A stretch of 64,000 bases of DNA from Pseudomonas sp. TH15 (GCF_016651105.1 NZ_JAEKEL010000001.1:3958001-4022000); one strand, 5' to 3'; positions 47,299-55,660 are shown, counted from the stretch's first letter. Notes: generated by a model from the letters alone, not told the origin. A program made the numbers and translations.

Positions 47299-47467
47299 AA
47301 AACAAGTCGATAGGACACTAACAACCTGGTTTCTTATAACGTGTTTGCTTGTACGCCTATAGTCAAACGATACAAGGCCCCGTCAAATTCTTGCTAATGT
47401 TACAGCCAGGTCTGCCAAATGACTGTTTTTAATAATATTTCCTTAAATTTGGCGCCAAGGAACAGTC

Positions 47468-48793
47468 ATGATCGAAGCGCCTGCCTTACGACGTCTGTTA
47501 GTGGTTGATCCTTGCGACGATTGCCATCGTCTTTTGCCGGGTTTGCGTTCTGTGGGTTGGGATGTTGACAGCTGTACGCTGGAAAACGCCGCCGATCGAA
47601 CCTGCGATGTCGGCCTCTTGCGATTGCAGCCTTTTCACCTGGAGCGACCGGAAGCTGTCAAGGAGCTGATCAGCCGTAGCGGCACCGAATGGATCGCCGT
47701 GCTCAACCAGGAAGTCCTGCGACTGCAGAATGTCGGGGACTTTGTGTGCGAATGGTTTTTCGACTTCCATACCTTGCCGTTCGATGTCTCCCGGGTTCAG
47801 GTAACCCTGGGCCGGGCGTTCGGTATGGCGCGGCTGCGCGGGCAGGGCACGATTCACATTGATCAGCCGGAGCACGAGTTGCTCGGTGACAGCAAGCCGA
47901 TTCGTGAACTACGCAAGCTGCTGAGCAAACTGGCGCCCACCGAGTCGCCGGTGTTGATCCGTGGCGAGAGCGGGACCGGCAAAGAGTTGGTCGCCCGCAC
48001 CTTGCATCGACAATCTCAGCGCCACAGCAAACCCTTTGTGGCGATCAACTGCGGCGCGATTCCTGAACACTTGATCCAGTCCGAACTGTTTGGCCACGAG
48101 AAAGGCGCCTTCACCGGTGCGCATCAACGCAAGGTCGGGCGAATCGAAGCGGCGCATGGCGGCACGTTGTTTCTCGATGAAATCGGTGACCTGCCCCTGG
48201 AGTTGCAAGCCAATTTGCTGCGCTTCCTGCAGGAAAAGCACATTGAGCGGGTCGGTGGCAGTCAGCCGATTCCGGTGGATGTGCGGGTGCTGGCGGCGAC
48301 CCACGTTGATCTTGAGGCAGCTATCGAGAAGAAACGCTTTCGCGAAGATTTGTACTACCGCCTCAACGTACTGCAAGTGGTCACCGCGCCGTTACGTGAA
48401 CGTCATGGCGATCTGTCGATGCTGGCCAACCACTTTTCGCATTTCTACAGCCATGAAACCGGCCGGCGCCCTCGCAGTTTCAGCGAAGACGCGTTGATTG
48501 CGATGGGCAAGCATGACTGGCCGGGCAACGTTCGCGAGTTGGCCAACCGGGTGCGCCGCGGGTTGGTGCTGGCGGAAGGACGGCAGATCGAGGCGCGGGA
48601 TTTGGGGCTGATCAGCCAGCAGACGATTGCGGCACCGATGGGCACGCTTGAAGACTACAAGACCCGCGCCGAACGCCAGGCGTTGTGCGATGTGTTGAAT
48701 CGCCATAGCGATAATTTGAGTGTGGCGGCGAGAGTGCTCGGCGTTTCGCGGCCGACGTTTTATCGGTTGTTGCACAAACATCAGATTCGATAA
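47468..48793 (+). CDS. VpsR-like sigma-54-dependent activator
   Basis: Enhancer-binding protein of 441 residues. The N-terminal domain (about 1-130) is receiver-like but lacks a clear phosphoacceptor Asp, as in VpsR. The AAA+ domain has Walker A GESGTGKE (near 166), the sigma-54-contacting GAFTGA (near 213), and GGTLFLDEIGDLPLELQ. A Fis-type HTH ends the protein (SVAARVLGVSRPTFYRLLHKHQIR). VpsR family members bind cyclic-di-GMP and turn on biofilm matrix genes. It converges on the fap operon, whose promoter looks sigma-54 dependent, so fap is the likely target (inference). ATG 47468 follows CAAGGAA. Confidence 0.9.
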   Translation: MIEAPALRRLLVVDPCDDCHRLLPGLRSVGWDVDSCTLENAADRTCDVGLLRLQPFHLERPEAVKELISRSGTEWIAVLNQEVLRLQNVGDFVCEWFFDFHTLPFDVSRVQVTLGRAFGMARLRGQGTIHIDQPEHELLGDSKPIRELRKLLSKLAPTESPVLIRGESGTGKELVARTLHRQSQRHSKPFVAINCGAIPEHLIQSELFGHEKGAFTGAHQRKVGRIEAAHGGTLFLDEIGDLPLELQANLLRFLQEKHIERVGGSQPIPVDVRVLAATHVDLEAAIEKKRFREDLYYRLNVLQVVTAPLRERHGDLSMLANHFSHFYSHETGRRPRSFSEDALIAMGKHDWPGNVRELANRVRRGLVLAEGRQIEARDLGLISQQTIAAPMGTLEDYKTRAERQALCDVLNRHSDNLSVAARVLGVSRPTFYRLLHKHQIR

Positions 48794-48805
48794 AAGCAAC
48801 GCAGA

Positions 48806-48875
48806 ATCAAAAGATCGCAGCCTTCGGCAGCTCCTACGCACCTGTGGGCGTCGCTGAAGGCTGCGATCTTTTGAT
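48806..48875. repeat. REPIN, GATCGCAGCC variant
   Basis: Outward-facing order: AATCAAAAGATCGCAGCCTT ... CTCCTACGCA then CTGTGGGCGTCGCTGAAGGC ... TCTTTTGAT, that is, two arms in the orientation opposite to the other REPINs of this variant. Confidence 0.7.
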
Positions 48876-48895
48876 CTTCACGGTTTTCACCCAAC

Positions 48896-48935
48896 AAAAA
48901 GCCCCGCTGCGATAAATCTCGCGGCGGGGCTTTTT
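48896..48935. terminator. Bidirectional terminator between the activator gene and fapF
   Basis: Stem AAAAAGCCCCGC with GCGGGGCTTTTT around a 16-nt centre; T runs exist on both strands. It lies between converging genes, 12 bases past the fapF stop. Confidence 0.92.
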
Positions 48936-48946
48936 GCTGGGATGGA

Positions 48947-50257
48947 TCAGAAGTAGTACGGGAATTTCAGGCTGAAAGTGAAGTCCGGAGCATCAGGTGT
49001 CATGCCCAGGGACAGGTTGGGTACGATGGTCAGGTTAGGCGTGGCGGCGATGGTCATGCCGATATTGAAATAACCGGCGTTGGCGTCACTGGACACAACC
49101 GACTGCCAATCCCCGCCGTCTGGTTTGAGCGAACTCCTGCGCTGAACCAGGTCAGACATCGAGAACGACATACTCATCTTCTCGTTCAAGGCGAACGCGA
49201 CGCCCATGCCCACTTGGAAACTGTCGCCGATCCTGACCTTGCCCGGAGTGGTCTGATTGACCGTGGAGCTGATATCGCTGAAAGACTCCTCCAGGTTGTG
49301 GGTATACGACAGGGTGCCGAACAGCACTGCCGGGTCGAAGGTTTTCACCAGCGAGATGCCAGGGGTAATCGACCAGACACCGTTACCGGTGGGCAGGCTT
49401 TCAGGCACAAACAAGTTGGTGTTGGTCGGCGACTGGACCAGTTTGATCCCGAACGGGTCTTTGCCGGTCGGTGCCTTGATGCGGAAGGTGAATACGGCAT
49501 CCGGCAAATTGGCCGATTCGTCGAGGAATTTGTAAGCCACCCCGGCGTTGATATCGCCGATGGTCGGGTCACGGCTGACGTCACCCTCACTGGTTACGTT
49601 CGCCGCCCCGTTGTTGCCGCCGCCGGACTGGTAGGTCGATTCGCGATAGACCACGGGCACGTTCAGGTCGAACTGCCAGCGGTTGTTGTAGTTGTAACGG
49701 CCGGTGAGATCCAAGGTATAGGTGTCAGCCTTGATCCGGTCCAGGTTGATGTTGCCGAGGAAAATCGAATCCAGCGCGAGGAAGCCGTTGAGGGTCAGTT
49801 GCCGGGTATCGTAGTGAGAATAAGTCACGCCGGTTTCAAAACTGAACTTGCCGCCCCCAAAGAAGCCACTGGCCTCGTCATACAGGTTGGTCACGCTCTG
49901 CGCCGGTTGTGAATCGTCAGCCAGCGATTGACCGTAGGAGGCGCCGCTGCCTCCGGCTGCGCCCCCTGATGCAGCCGCTGCGCCGGTGCCGCGGTTGGCA
50001 ACTTGTGTATTGCCTTTTAGGTCTGCTGGCGATTTGGCCAGGCGCTTGGGCTGTGGCGTTGCGGGTTGTTCCTCGACTTGGCGTACCCGTTGCTCGAGTA
50101 CGGCCAGGGCCTTTTGTTGTGTTTCGTAGCGTTGTTTAAGGTCGAGAAGCTCCTGCTTCAACGCCTGAACATCCGCATCCGGCGCGGCCTGCAACATGGC
50201 TGCCGGAAAAAGTGTGCTCAAACATACGACTGCGCGCAGCGATGCCGATCGATACAT
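48947..50257 (-). CDS. fapF: Functional amyloid secretion porin FapF
   Basis: Outer-membrane channel for the Fap amyloid subunits. The 436-residue protein has a signal peptide (about 1-24), an N-terminal coiled coil (27-64, ADVQALKQELLDLKQRYETQQ), a glycine/alanine-rich linker, and a C-terminal 12-strand barrel with aromatic last residues KFPYYF. FapF forms trimers and is gated by a conserved helix just before the barrel. It is the last gene of fapABCDEF and is followed by a strong terminator. Confidence 0.95.
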   Translation of the reverse strand: MYRSASLRAVVCLSTLFPAAMLQAAPDADVQALKQELLDLKQRYETQQKALAVLEQRVRQVEEQPATPQPKRLAKSPADLKGNTQVANRGTGAAAASGGAAGGSGASYGQSLADDSQPAQSVTNLYDEASGFFGGGKFSFETGVTYSHYDTRQLTLNGFLALDSIFLGNINLDRIKADTYTLDLTGRYNYNNRWQFDLNVPVVYRESTYQSGGGNNGAANVTSEGDVSRDPTIGDINAGVAYKFLDESANLPDAVFTFRIKAPTGKDPFGIKLVQSPTNTNLFVPESLPTGNGVWSITPGISLVKTFDPAVLFGTLSYTHNLEESFSDISSTVNQTTPGKVRIGDSFQVGMGVAFALNEKMSMSFSMSDLVQRRSSLKPDGGDWQSVVSSDANAGYFNIGMTIAATPNLTIVPNLSLGMTPDAPDFTFSLKFPYYF

Positions 50258-50302
50258 GAAATAAGCCGTCCCTTTAAGCCCAATAGTCGGAGTCAGCGTA
50301 GT

Positions 50303-51049
50303 TCAATATCCGATATTGCGTAGTGCCCTGAGTTGAGTCAGGTTGCAGTCCAGTGCGCCGGCGCTCATGCCGTTATTGTTGAGTACCACGTTGAGTTGAG
50401 TCATGTTATTGACCACGTTGGCACTGCCGAGCAAACGGGTGTTCTGCAGCAAGCCACCCTGGGCGACTTGTTGCAGGGCTGTGCCCTGATTCCCCGAGGC
50501 CTGAATGGCCATTTGCACGCCACCGCCAGTGGCCGAAACCGCCACGCTGCCAGCGGCGTTACTGCCACCGATGGTTTGTCCGGCGACCAACGCCTGCCCT
50601 TGGGCGGGCACCAGCGCCGGGGCCTGATTGGCCTCCGAGACATTGATCGCGACGTTGTTGTAGGCGCTGTTGTTGTCGCCAGCGGCGCGCACGCTTTGGG
50701 TTACGCCCTGGCTGCTATTGAGCCCGGCGCCCCCGGTGACTGTGCCGGTACCGGTCGCGAGGGCGTTGCCGTTACCGTGTTCCTTGATCGTCTGAACGTA
50801 GAATTCCGGTTTTACCGTGGCAGCCTGAAGTTGCATCGAGGTGGCAGCCCCGATCAGATCGCCGCTGGCGTTGCGCCAGGTGCTGCTCATGACGATGCCG
50901 AAGCTGATGATGCGCCCCGGCATGACAAAACGACCGCGTAGCTCACCGAGCTCTTGGTCGCTGACGGGGATGGGTTTGAATCCTTCATTGGCAAAGCTTG
51001 ACGCACTTGCTGCCAGGCAGGCGGCGGCCAGCCAGTATGAGGTTTTCAT
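50303..51049 (-). CDS. fapE: Fap amyloid component FapE
   Basis: A 248-residue exported protein (signal peptide to about residue 20), minor component or assembly factor of Fap fibrils. The central part resembles the Asn/Gln/Ala-rich repeats of FapB/FapC (NNSAYNNVAINVSEANQ, GNQGTALQQVAQ), and a single Cys lies near the C-terminus in GALDCNLTQLRALRNIGY. It sits between fapD and fapF. Confidence 0.93.
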   Translation of the reverse strand: MKTSYWLAAACLAASASSFANEGFKPIPVSDQELGELRGRFVMPGRIISFGIVMSSTWRNASGDLIGAATSMQLQAATVKPEFYVQTIKEHGNGNALATGTGTVTGGAGLNSSQGVTQSVRAAGDNNSAYNNVAINVSEANQAPALVPAQGQALVAGQTIGGSNAAGSVAVSATGGGVQMAIQASGNQGTALQQVAQGGLLQNTRLLGSANVVNNMTQLNVVLNNNGMSAGALDCNLTQLRALRNIGY

Positions 51050-51093
51050 CTGCTGCTCCCGGAGCGTCCTGCTCCTTTTATCATTATTAGGCG

Positions 51094-51774
51094 CTAAAAG
51101 AAGTCGCTCTGAATGAAACCGAATTCCATCAGTTCCGCGTCTCTGACCGGTCTGAACTCATCGAGTTTGTTCTTGGCGGTCAAGGGGGCCGGAGGGTCGA
51201 GCAAAACATTGGCTTTGTCGTAGCCAGGGCCGACGATGGCGAAAACGATGCCGTTCCAGCCTTTGACAAAATCATCATGGTTGTAGCGTTTATGGCCAAG
51301 AACCGGGTCGCCGATGTAGACCCACTCCTTGTCTGCCCGCTGCAACACAACGAAGTGCTTGTAGCCGCGAATGTCCATCAGAACCACGACCGGAATCGAG
51401 ACTGCATCCAGCTTTTCAGGCGGGATCTTGTAACCCCTGGCGCGCATGCCGATGCTTTCCACGTAGTGCTTCATGTCCAGCATGGAGAAACCCTGGGTAC
51501 GAACCAGGTTCTGGTCAGCGTTGACCAGCATGCCTTTGATGATGTGGTCCTCATCGACGTCGAGCCAATAGGCTTGGCGCAACACGGTTGCCAGTGCGGC
51601 GGCGCCGCAACTGAAATCGGTTTTTTGCTCGACAATGTCGCTGAACTTGCGCTCACGAATACTTTGCACATGCTTATAGACCAACATGCCGCCAGGAAGG
51701 GCGGCTACAGGCATTTGAGCGGCTTGGCTGACACCGCACAGGCACAGCAGGAAGGTGAGGGCGGTCATACGCAT
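51094..51774 (-). CDS. fapD: Fap-associated C39-family cysteine protease FapD
   Basis: A 226-residue exported protein with a C39 peptidase fold. The catalytic Cys is in KTDFSCGAAALATVL, the His in GYKHFVVLQ, and the Asp in YIGDPVLGHKRY. It is thought to act on Fap subunits or on FapF during export. ATG 51774 (MRMTALTFLLCLCG) gives a good signal peptide; MTALT two codons later is an alternative. It lies between fapC and fapE. Confidence 0.94.
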   Translation of the reverse strand: MRMTALTFLLCLCGVSQAAQMPVAALPGGMLVYKHVQSIRERKFSDIVEQKTDFSCGAAALATVLRQAYWLDVDEDHIIKGMLVNADQNLVRTQGFSMLDMKHYVESIGMRARGYKIPPEKLDAVSIPVVVLMDIRGYKHFVVLQRADKEWVYIGDPVLGHKRYNHDDFVKGWNGIVFAIVGPGYDKANVLLDPPAPLTAKNKLDEFRPVRDAELMEFGFIQSDFF

Positions 51775-51839
51775 GATCGATACGCCTATTTCCGGAGTGT
51801 GGAAAAGCCCCGTTGCCGGGGCTTTCGTTTCGATCGCGA

Positions 51840-52847
51840 TTACATGCAGGCTTTGCAACCTGCAGCGATGGACAGCGAGTTGCTTTGTTGGTTGCCTACA
51901 CCGGCGGCGTTGTTGTAGCCAGCGTTGCCGGAGAAGTTGTTGCCGACATTGGAGATGTTGGCGTTGTTGGTGACAGGGTTTTTCCAGCCGTCTGGAGTCA
52001 TCACTTGTTGAGTGGTCACGCCAGCCAGGCCGAATACACCCACGGCAACGAAGTCAGACTTGGTGTCTTTACCGCCGCCACTTGGGCCATGGCCTTTGTC
52101 GTTGCTGCCATAACCGCCACCGCTGTGACCATGATCGTCATCTTTGGTGGTTGCAGTACCAGCAGCGCCGAACACGCCGACGGCGGCAACGGTGCCAGTG
52201 AGGGTGTCTTTTTTGTAGGTTTGAGTGCCGTTGTTAGACACCGACAGACCACTGGAGCTTTGGTTGGCAGCTGCGGCAGCCTGAGCTACACGGCCACCCG
52301 AAACAGCGATTGCCAGGTTGTTTTTCTGTTGGTTGAAGTTGCCGGCACTGTTGTTCACGCCGATGTTGCCGGAACCGCCGTTGCCGACGTTGTTGAGGCT
52401 GGCGTTGGCAGTGCTGGAGTAGTTGCCCACAGCGTTGTTGGCGTTGACCTGAGTAGCGCTGGAAGCAGACACCGCAGAGCCGAAGATGAAGCTTTCGTCA
52501 GCAGTGGCCAATGCCGCAGCGTTGTCTTGTTGGTTGCCGTCGCCTGCGGTGTTGTTCATGCCGACATTGCCGTTGGTGCCGTTGGCCGAACCGTTGATGT
52601 TGGCGTTGTTTTGGGTGCCCTGGTTGAGCACGGCGTTGCCGCCGCTGCTTTGCACGTCGAGTACTGCGGCACCGGCGCCTGCGCCGATTTGCAGCAGCTC
52701 TTCAAGGGTTGGGCCTTGAGGTTGAGGAGGATTATGGCCGCCGTGGCCGCCATTGTTACCATGATCGTTGCCGCCTGCTTGTGCTGCCATTGCCATCACT
52801 GCTGCCAGAGCGAAAACCAGTGGTTTAAGAGCCATTGTAGGTTTCAT
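51840..52847 (-). CDS. fapC: Major functional amyloid subunit FapC
   Basis: Main subunit of the extracellular Fap fibrils. The 335-residue protein has a signal peptide (about 1-24). Three imperfect repeats of the GNxGxNxxAGxxNQQxN type (about 72-112, 140-182, 290-330) are separated by linkers, and it ends with the conserved CxxC motif (CKAC, 331-334). The second linker (183-289) is long and holds an Asp/His/Gly-rich stretch between two copies of a VAVGVFG-type motif. Ribosome site CAAGGAG precedes ATG 52847. It is the third gene of the operon. Confidence 0.96.
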   Translation of the reverse strand: MKPTMALKPLVFALAAVMAMAAQAGGNDHGNNGGHGGHNPPQPQGPTLEELLQIGAGAGAAVLDVQSSGGNAVLNQGTQNNANINGSANGTNGNVGMNNTAGDGNQQDNAAALATADESFIFGSAVSASSATQVNANNAVGNYSSTANASLNNVGNGGSGNIGVNNSAGNFNQQKNNLAIAVSGGRVAQAAAAANQSSSGLSVSNNGTQTYKKDTLTGTVAAVGVFGAAGTATTKDDDHGHSGGGYGSNDKGHGPSGGGKDTKSDFVAVGVFGLAGVTTQQVMTPDGWKNPVTNNANISNVGNNFSGNAGYNNAAGVGNQQSNSLSIAAGCKACM

Positions 52848-52908
52848 GGTGTTTCTCCTTGCTCATTAGTTGGTTAAGTGTTGGTACGTCTACTGCAGTG
52901 CAATTGGG

Positions 52909-53481
52909 TCAGTTCGAGACCCGGATGCTCAGGGTGTTAGCTATCTGGTTTCCCACCCCGGCACTCTGGTTCACCTGAATCACTCCGCGGCTGCCGGTGA
53001 AGGCCTGGTCGCTGGTAACGACCTGGCGGCTGCCTTTTGAAGCGTCAGTTGCTCCTGAGCTGGTTGACGGCGTCACGTTCTGCTGGGAAAGGACGCTGTC
53101 GTCGATACTTTGCGGGCCCGTGCTGATGCTTATCCGCATTGCGTTGGCCATCTGGTTGTTGGCGCCGGCCGACTGGTTAACGCCCAGTACACCGCTGCCA
53201 TTGCTGAAAGAGTTGCCACCGATGCTGGCGGTTGCGTTCGTTGCCGGATTGCCGGGCGTGTCGATGTGCTGCCGCACGACAGTGGTCGCGCTGGCCGAGG
53301 TGCCGATGGCGACCGCCTTGGTGTTGGTCTGTTGCATCTGGTCACCGGCGGCCTGGTTGATGTTGTAGTTGCCGCGGTACTGGATGCCGGTGTTCTGAAT
53401 GTTGGCGTTGTCCACTGAGCTGGGGTCGGCCATGGCGCTGGTGCAGCCGAGCAGGGCGAGCAGGAGCAGCGTGCGCTTCAT
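52909..53481 (-). CDS. fapB: Minor functional amyloid subunit FapB
   Basis: A 190-residue exported relative of FapC, proposed nucleator of fibril growth. Signal peptide about 1-18. Repeats of the amyloid type: GNYNINQAAGDQMQQTN, GVLGVNQSAGANNQMAN and GVIQVNQSAGVGNQIAN. The C-terminus lacks the CxxC of FapC. A GGAGG site lies inside the end of fapA, one base beyond whose stop fapB begins, so coupling is likely. Confidence 0.95.
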   Translation of the reverse strand: MKRTLLLLALLGCTSAMADPSSVDNANIQNTGIQYRGNYNINQAAGDQMQQTNTKAVAIGTSASATTVVRQHIDTPGNPATNATASIGGNSFSNGSGVLGVNQSAGANNQMANAMRISISTGPQSIDDSVLSQQNVTPSTSSGATDASKGSRQVVTSDQAFTGSRGVIQVNQSAGVGNQIANTLSIRVSN

Positions 53482-53482
53482 C

Positions 53483-53932
53483 TTATTGGCCTCCAGCCAT
53501 GCGGGTCAGCGGGGCGAGGCCAGTGCTGAGCGAGCGATTGATGGTGTTGGAGATCGCGCCGCCACCGCCGCCGCCATGACCGGCACTCATGCCGGGCAGG
53601 CCGTTGGGATTGGTCAGGACACTGGTGCCTGGGAGGGCGCCGGTTGCTGTCGACATGCCGCCACGGATGGACGAGCCGCTGGCTACGCTGGCAAAGTCGC
53701 CGTCATTGAGTTCGGTGCTGGTCATCGCTTGATCGATGCGCCCGGACGGGTTTGCGTTGACGGTGGTCGGGTAGGGGTCTTTGCCACCACTGCGACCGAT
53801 AGGAATAGGCTGAACGTCGCGGTTGAGAACAATCACGCCATTGCCTTCAGCCTGAACATTGAAACTGAGCAATGTGCTGGCTGCTGATCCGATCAGCAGA
53901 AGGCAGGTCAAACCTTTATTGAAAGTTCCCAC
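53483..53932 (-). CDS. fapA: Fap operon protein FapA
   Basis: First gene of the fap operon; a 149-residue exported protein proposed as periplasmic chaperone or regulator of fibril composition. Signal peptide about 1-28 (ends FNVQA). The mature part is low-complexity and rich in Gly/Ser/Asn, with a GHGGGGGG run. The start codon is GTG (53930-53932), preceded by GAAGGAA. It lies 57 bp downstream of a sigma-54-type promoter. Confidence 0.93.
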   Translation of the reverse strand: MGTFNKGLTCLLLIGSAASTLLSFNVQAEGNGVIVLNRDVQPIPIGRSGGKDPYPTTVNANPSGRIDQAMTSTELNDGDFASVASGSSIRGGMSTATGALPGTSVLTNPNGLPGMSAGHGGGGGGAISNTINRSLSTGLAPLTRMAGGQ

Positions 53933-53988
53933 GGCAGCAATTCCTTCTTCGTTGTGGGCTGGCTTCTGTCAGCGTTATGAAGGAGAGA

Positions 53989-54003
53989 GCGAAAGCTGTG
54001 CCG
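53989..54003 (-). promoter_or_regulatory. Sigma-54 (-24/-12) promoter of the fap operon
   Basis: The minus strand reads CGGCACAGCTTTCGCT: GGCAC-N5-TCGC against the consensus TGGCAC-N5-TTGC. The GG and GC doublets have the required spacing. Transcription would begin near 53977, about 45 bp before the fapA start. Confidence 0.75.
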
Positions 54004-54066
54004 CTTTTTAAAATGGTTTAAGTTTCAATGAGTTATACGAATGGAACGCGTGACTGATACACAAGC

Positions 54067-54084
54067 TGTTTCAAGATTGAAACA
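54067..54084. promoter_or_regulatory. Candidate enhancer-binding site, proximal
   Basis: TGTTTCAAGATTGAAACA is a perfect inverted repeat (8-bp arms, 2-bp centre). It lies about 65-80 bp upstream of the -24 element, a normal position for a sigma-54 activator site. Confidence 0.6.
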
Positions 54085-54148
54085 CGCCGGGTGTCCCCAT
54101 CCTGTCTATCGGCTGAACAATGCTCTGGAACGAGGGTTTGCGGGGGTG

Positions 54149-54166
54149 TGTTTCAGCGGTGTAACA
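54149..54166. promoter_or_regulatory. Candidate enhancer-binding site, distal
   Basis: TGTTTCAGCGGTGTAACA matches the proximal site pattern TGTTTCA-N4-TGAAACA with one mismatch. Its centre is 82 bp from the first. Further half-sites occur at 54195 (TGAAAC) and 54223 (TGTTTCA). The 53933-54289 gap holds these and the promoter, and no gene. Confidence 0.5.
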
Positions 54167-54289
54167 AGTCGGGTGACAAACTGATGAAGGCTGCTGAAAC
54201 GGGCACTTTGCGATAAGGCGAGTGTTTCAGGAGTGGACACTTTGCCCCGCAACAGGGGCAAGAGTGGGTCGGGATCTGCTCGAACCGGG

Positions 54290-54814
54290 TCACTTGCTGA
54301 GCAGGTGCTCCACCGCTGCGAACGCCTGTGCATGGCGCTCGGCCCAATTGCCCTGAATGATTTGCAGCGGTTGCTGGTGATCCTCCAGCCAAGCGTGGGT
54401 GGCATTGAAAAATGCTCGACGCTCATCAAGCGAGGGCTGACACCGCTGACCATCGTCCGTCCAGTTGACCTGCTCAGGCGACAGCAGCAAGTGCAAGTCG
54501 TAGTGTCGAGCCAGCAGCGCCTGCTCGATCCAGGCCGGGCAGTCGCCGAACAGGGTCTGGCTCCAGAGAATGTTGCTCAATAAATGCGTATCCAGAATCA
54601 ACAGGTGCGGCTGCCCGGCCCGGGCCTGATCTTCCCATTGCAGTTGGCCGCGGGAGATTTCGGGGATGTCGGCGAGGCAGGTGTCCCGGGGGTTCTGGTC
54701 GATGAACCAGCGCACGTATTCATCGACCAGCACACCGCCGAACTGTGTTTTGAGCCCGGCCGCCAACCAGCTCTTGCCGCTGGATTCGGGGCCGGTGAGT
54801 ACCAGCACTTTCAT
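54290..54814 (-). CDS. NadR-like nicotinamide riboside kinase
   Basis: A 174-residue P-loop protein with Walker A GPESSGKS near residue 8 and the DEYVRWFIDQ segment of the NadR ribosylnicotinamide kinase domain. It lacks NadR's HTH and adenylyltransferase domains. It overlaps pnuC as ATGA, which supports a role in phosphorylating nicotinamide riboside brought in by PnuC. ATG 54814 (MKVLVLTGPESSG) is chosen; the longer frame overlaps pnuC further without conservation. Confidence 0.9.
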   Translation of the reverse strand: MKVLVLTGPESSGKSWLAAGLKTQFGGVLVDEYVRWFIDQNPRDTCLADIPEISRGQLQWEDQARAGQPHLLILDTHLLSNILWSQTLFGDCPAWIEQALLARHYDLHLLLSPEQVNWTDDGQRCQPSLDERRAFFNATHAWLEDHQQPLQIIQGNWAERHAQAFAAVEHLLSK

Positions 54815-55374
54815 GCGTGCAACGCCGGATCGGTGCGCCATTCACGCCAGCCCTGTACCGCAATTACTGTGAACAAACCGTAGAGGGTCGCGGTCAGGTA
54901 CAGGCCTTTGTAAATGAACAGCCCGACAAAAATCACATCGAGGACAATCCACAACGGCCAGCATTGCACACGCTTTTGTGCCATCCATAACTGCGCCACC
55001 AGGCTGAAACCAGTTAGCGCGGCATCGAGCCAGGGTTGGGCGGCATCGGTCCAGTGAGCCATTGCCGCGCCCAGCAACAGGCTGCCAATGGCGCCCGCCG
55101 CCAGCCCGAGCATGATCGAGCGGGCACCGAGTTCACTGACTTGCCGACCGTCATGGGCGTCGCCTGCGCGGGTCCACTGCCACCAGCCATAGAGTTGCAA
55201 CGCGGCGTAAATCACTTGCAGCAGCATGTCCGAATACAGCTTCACGTCGAAGAAAATCCAGGTGTAAAGCAGCACCATCACCAGCCCGATCGGCCAGCAC
55301 CAGGGGTTCTGTTTGACCGTCAGCCAGACGGCAATCACGCCGAGGGCGGCCGCAAACAGTTCAAGCCCGGACAT
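54811..55374 (-). CDS. pnuC: Nicotinamide riboside transporter PnuC
   Basis: Inner-membrane facilitator of 187 residues with about seven hydrophobic segments. It carries the family aromatic motif in LYGWWQW and KQNPWCWPIGLVMV. The pairing with a NadR-type kinase makes nicotinamide riboside the likely substrate; thiamine for some PnuT relatives is the alternative. The start at 55374 (MSGLELFAAAL) follows GGAACCTCC. The longer frame upstream reads into REP sequence. Confidence 0.92.
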   Translation of the reverse strand: MSGLELFAAALGVIAVWLTVKQNPWCWPIGLVMVLLYTWIFFDVKLYSDMLLQVIYAALQLYGWWQWTRAGDAHDGRQVSELGARSIMLGLAAGAIGSLLLGAAMAHWTDAAQPWLDAALTGFSLVAQLWMAQKRVQCWPLWIVLDVIFVGLFIYKGLYLTATLYGLFTVIAVQGWREWRTDPALHA

Positions 55375-55426
55375 GGAGGTTCCTTGGGGGAAATCGAAGA
55401 GGGGGCGGATTGTACCCAGAAAACCT

Positions 55427-55514
55427 GCAGGAGTGAGCCTGCTCGCGATAGCTTCGGCATAGTCAGCAATGATGTTGAATGTTCCGCCCTCATCGCTGGC
55501 AGGCCAGCTCCCAC
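55427..55514. repeat. REPIN upstream of pnuC (first of two)
   Basis: Arms CAGGAGTGAGCCTGCTCGCG and CATCGCTGGCAGGCCAGCTCCCAC around a centre with ATGATGTTGAATG. The two arms are different REP variants. Confidence 0.75.
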
Positions 55515-55563
55515 AGAGATTTGTGTAATGCCCAAGATGGGTGGGCATAGCACAAATCCTTGT
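55513..55563. repeat. Long hairpin joining two REPINs
   Basis: 22-bp arms 55513-55534 and 55542-55563 (ACAGAGATTTGTGTAATGCC; 4 mismatches in 22) with a 7-nt loop, placed exactly between two REPINs. Confidence 0.7.
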
Positions 55564-55650
55564 GGGAGCTGGCTTGCCAGCGATGGCGGTATGTCAGCAC
55601 GGTAGATATTGGCTGACACGACGCCATCTCCAGCAGGCTCACTCCTATGG
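55561..55650. repeat. REPIN downstream of the chemoreceptor gene (second of two)
   Basis: Arms TGTGGGAGCTGGCTTGCCAG and CATCTCCAGCAGGCTCACTC; the right arm is degenerate. Confidence 0.75.
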
Positions 55651-55660
55651 TAGGGCGGTG

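Noticed and set aside
52997..53368. Open frames on the plus strand across fapB and fapC
   Set aside because: They arise from the repetitive Asn/Gly/Ala-rich coding sequence of the amyloid genes; no start signals.
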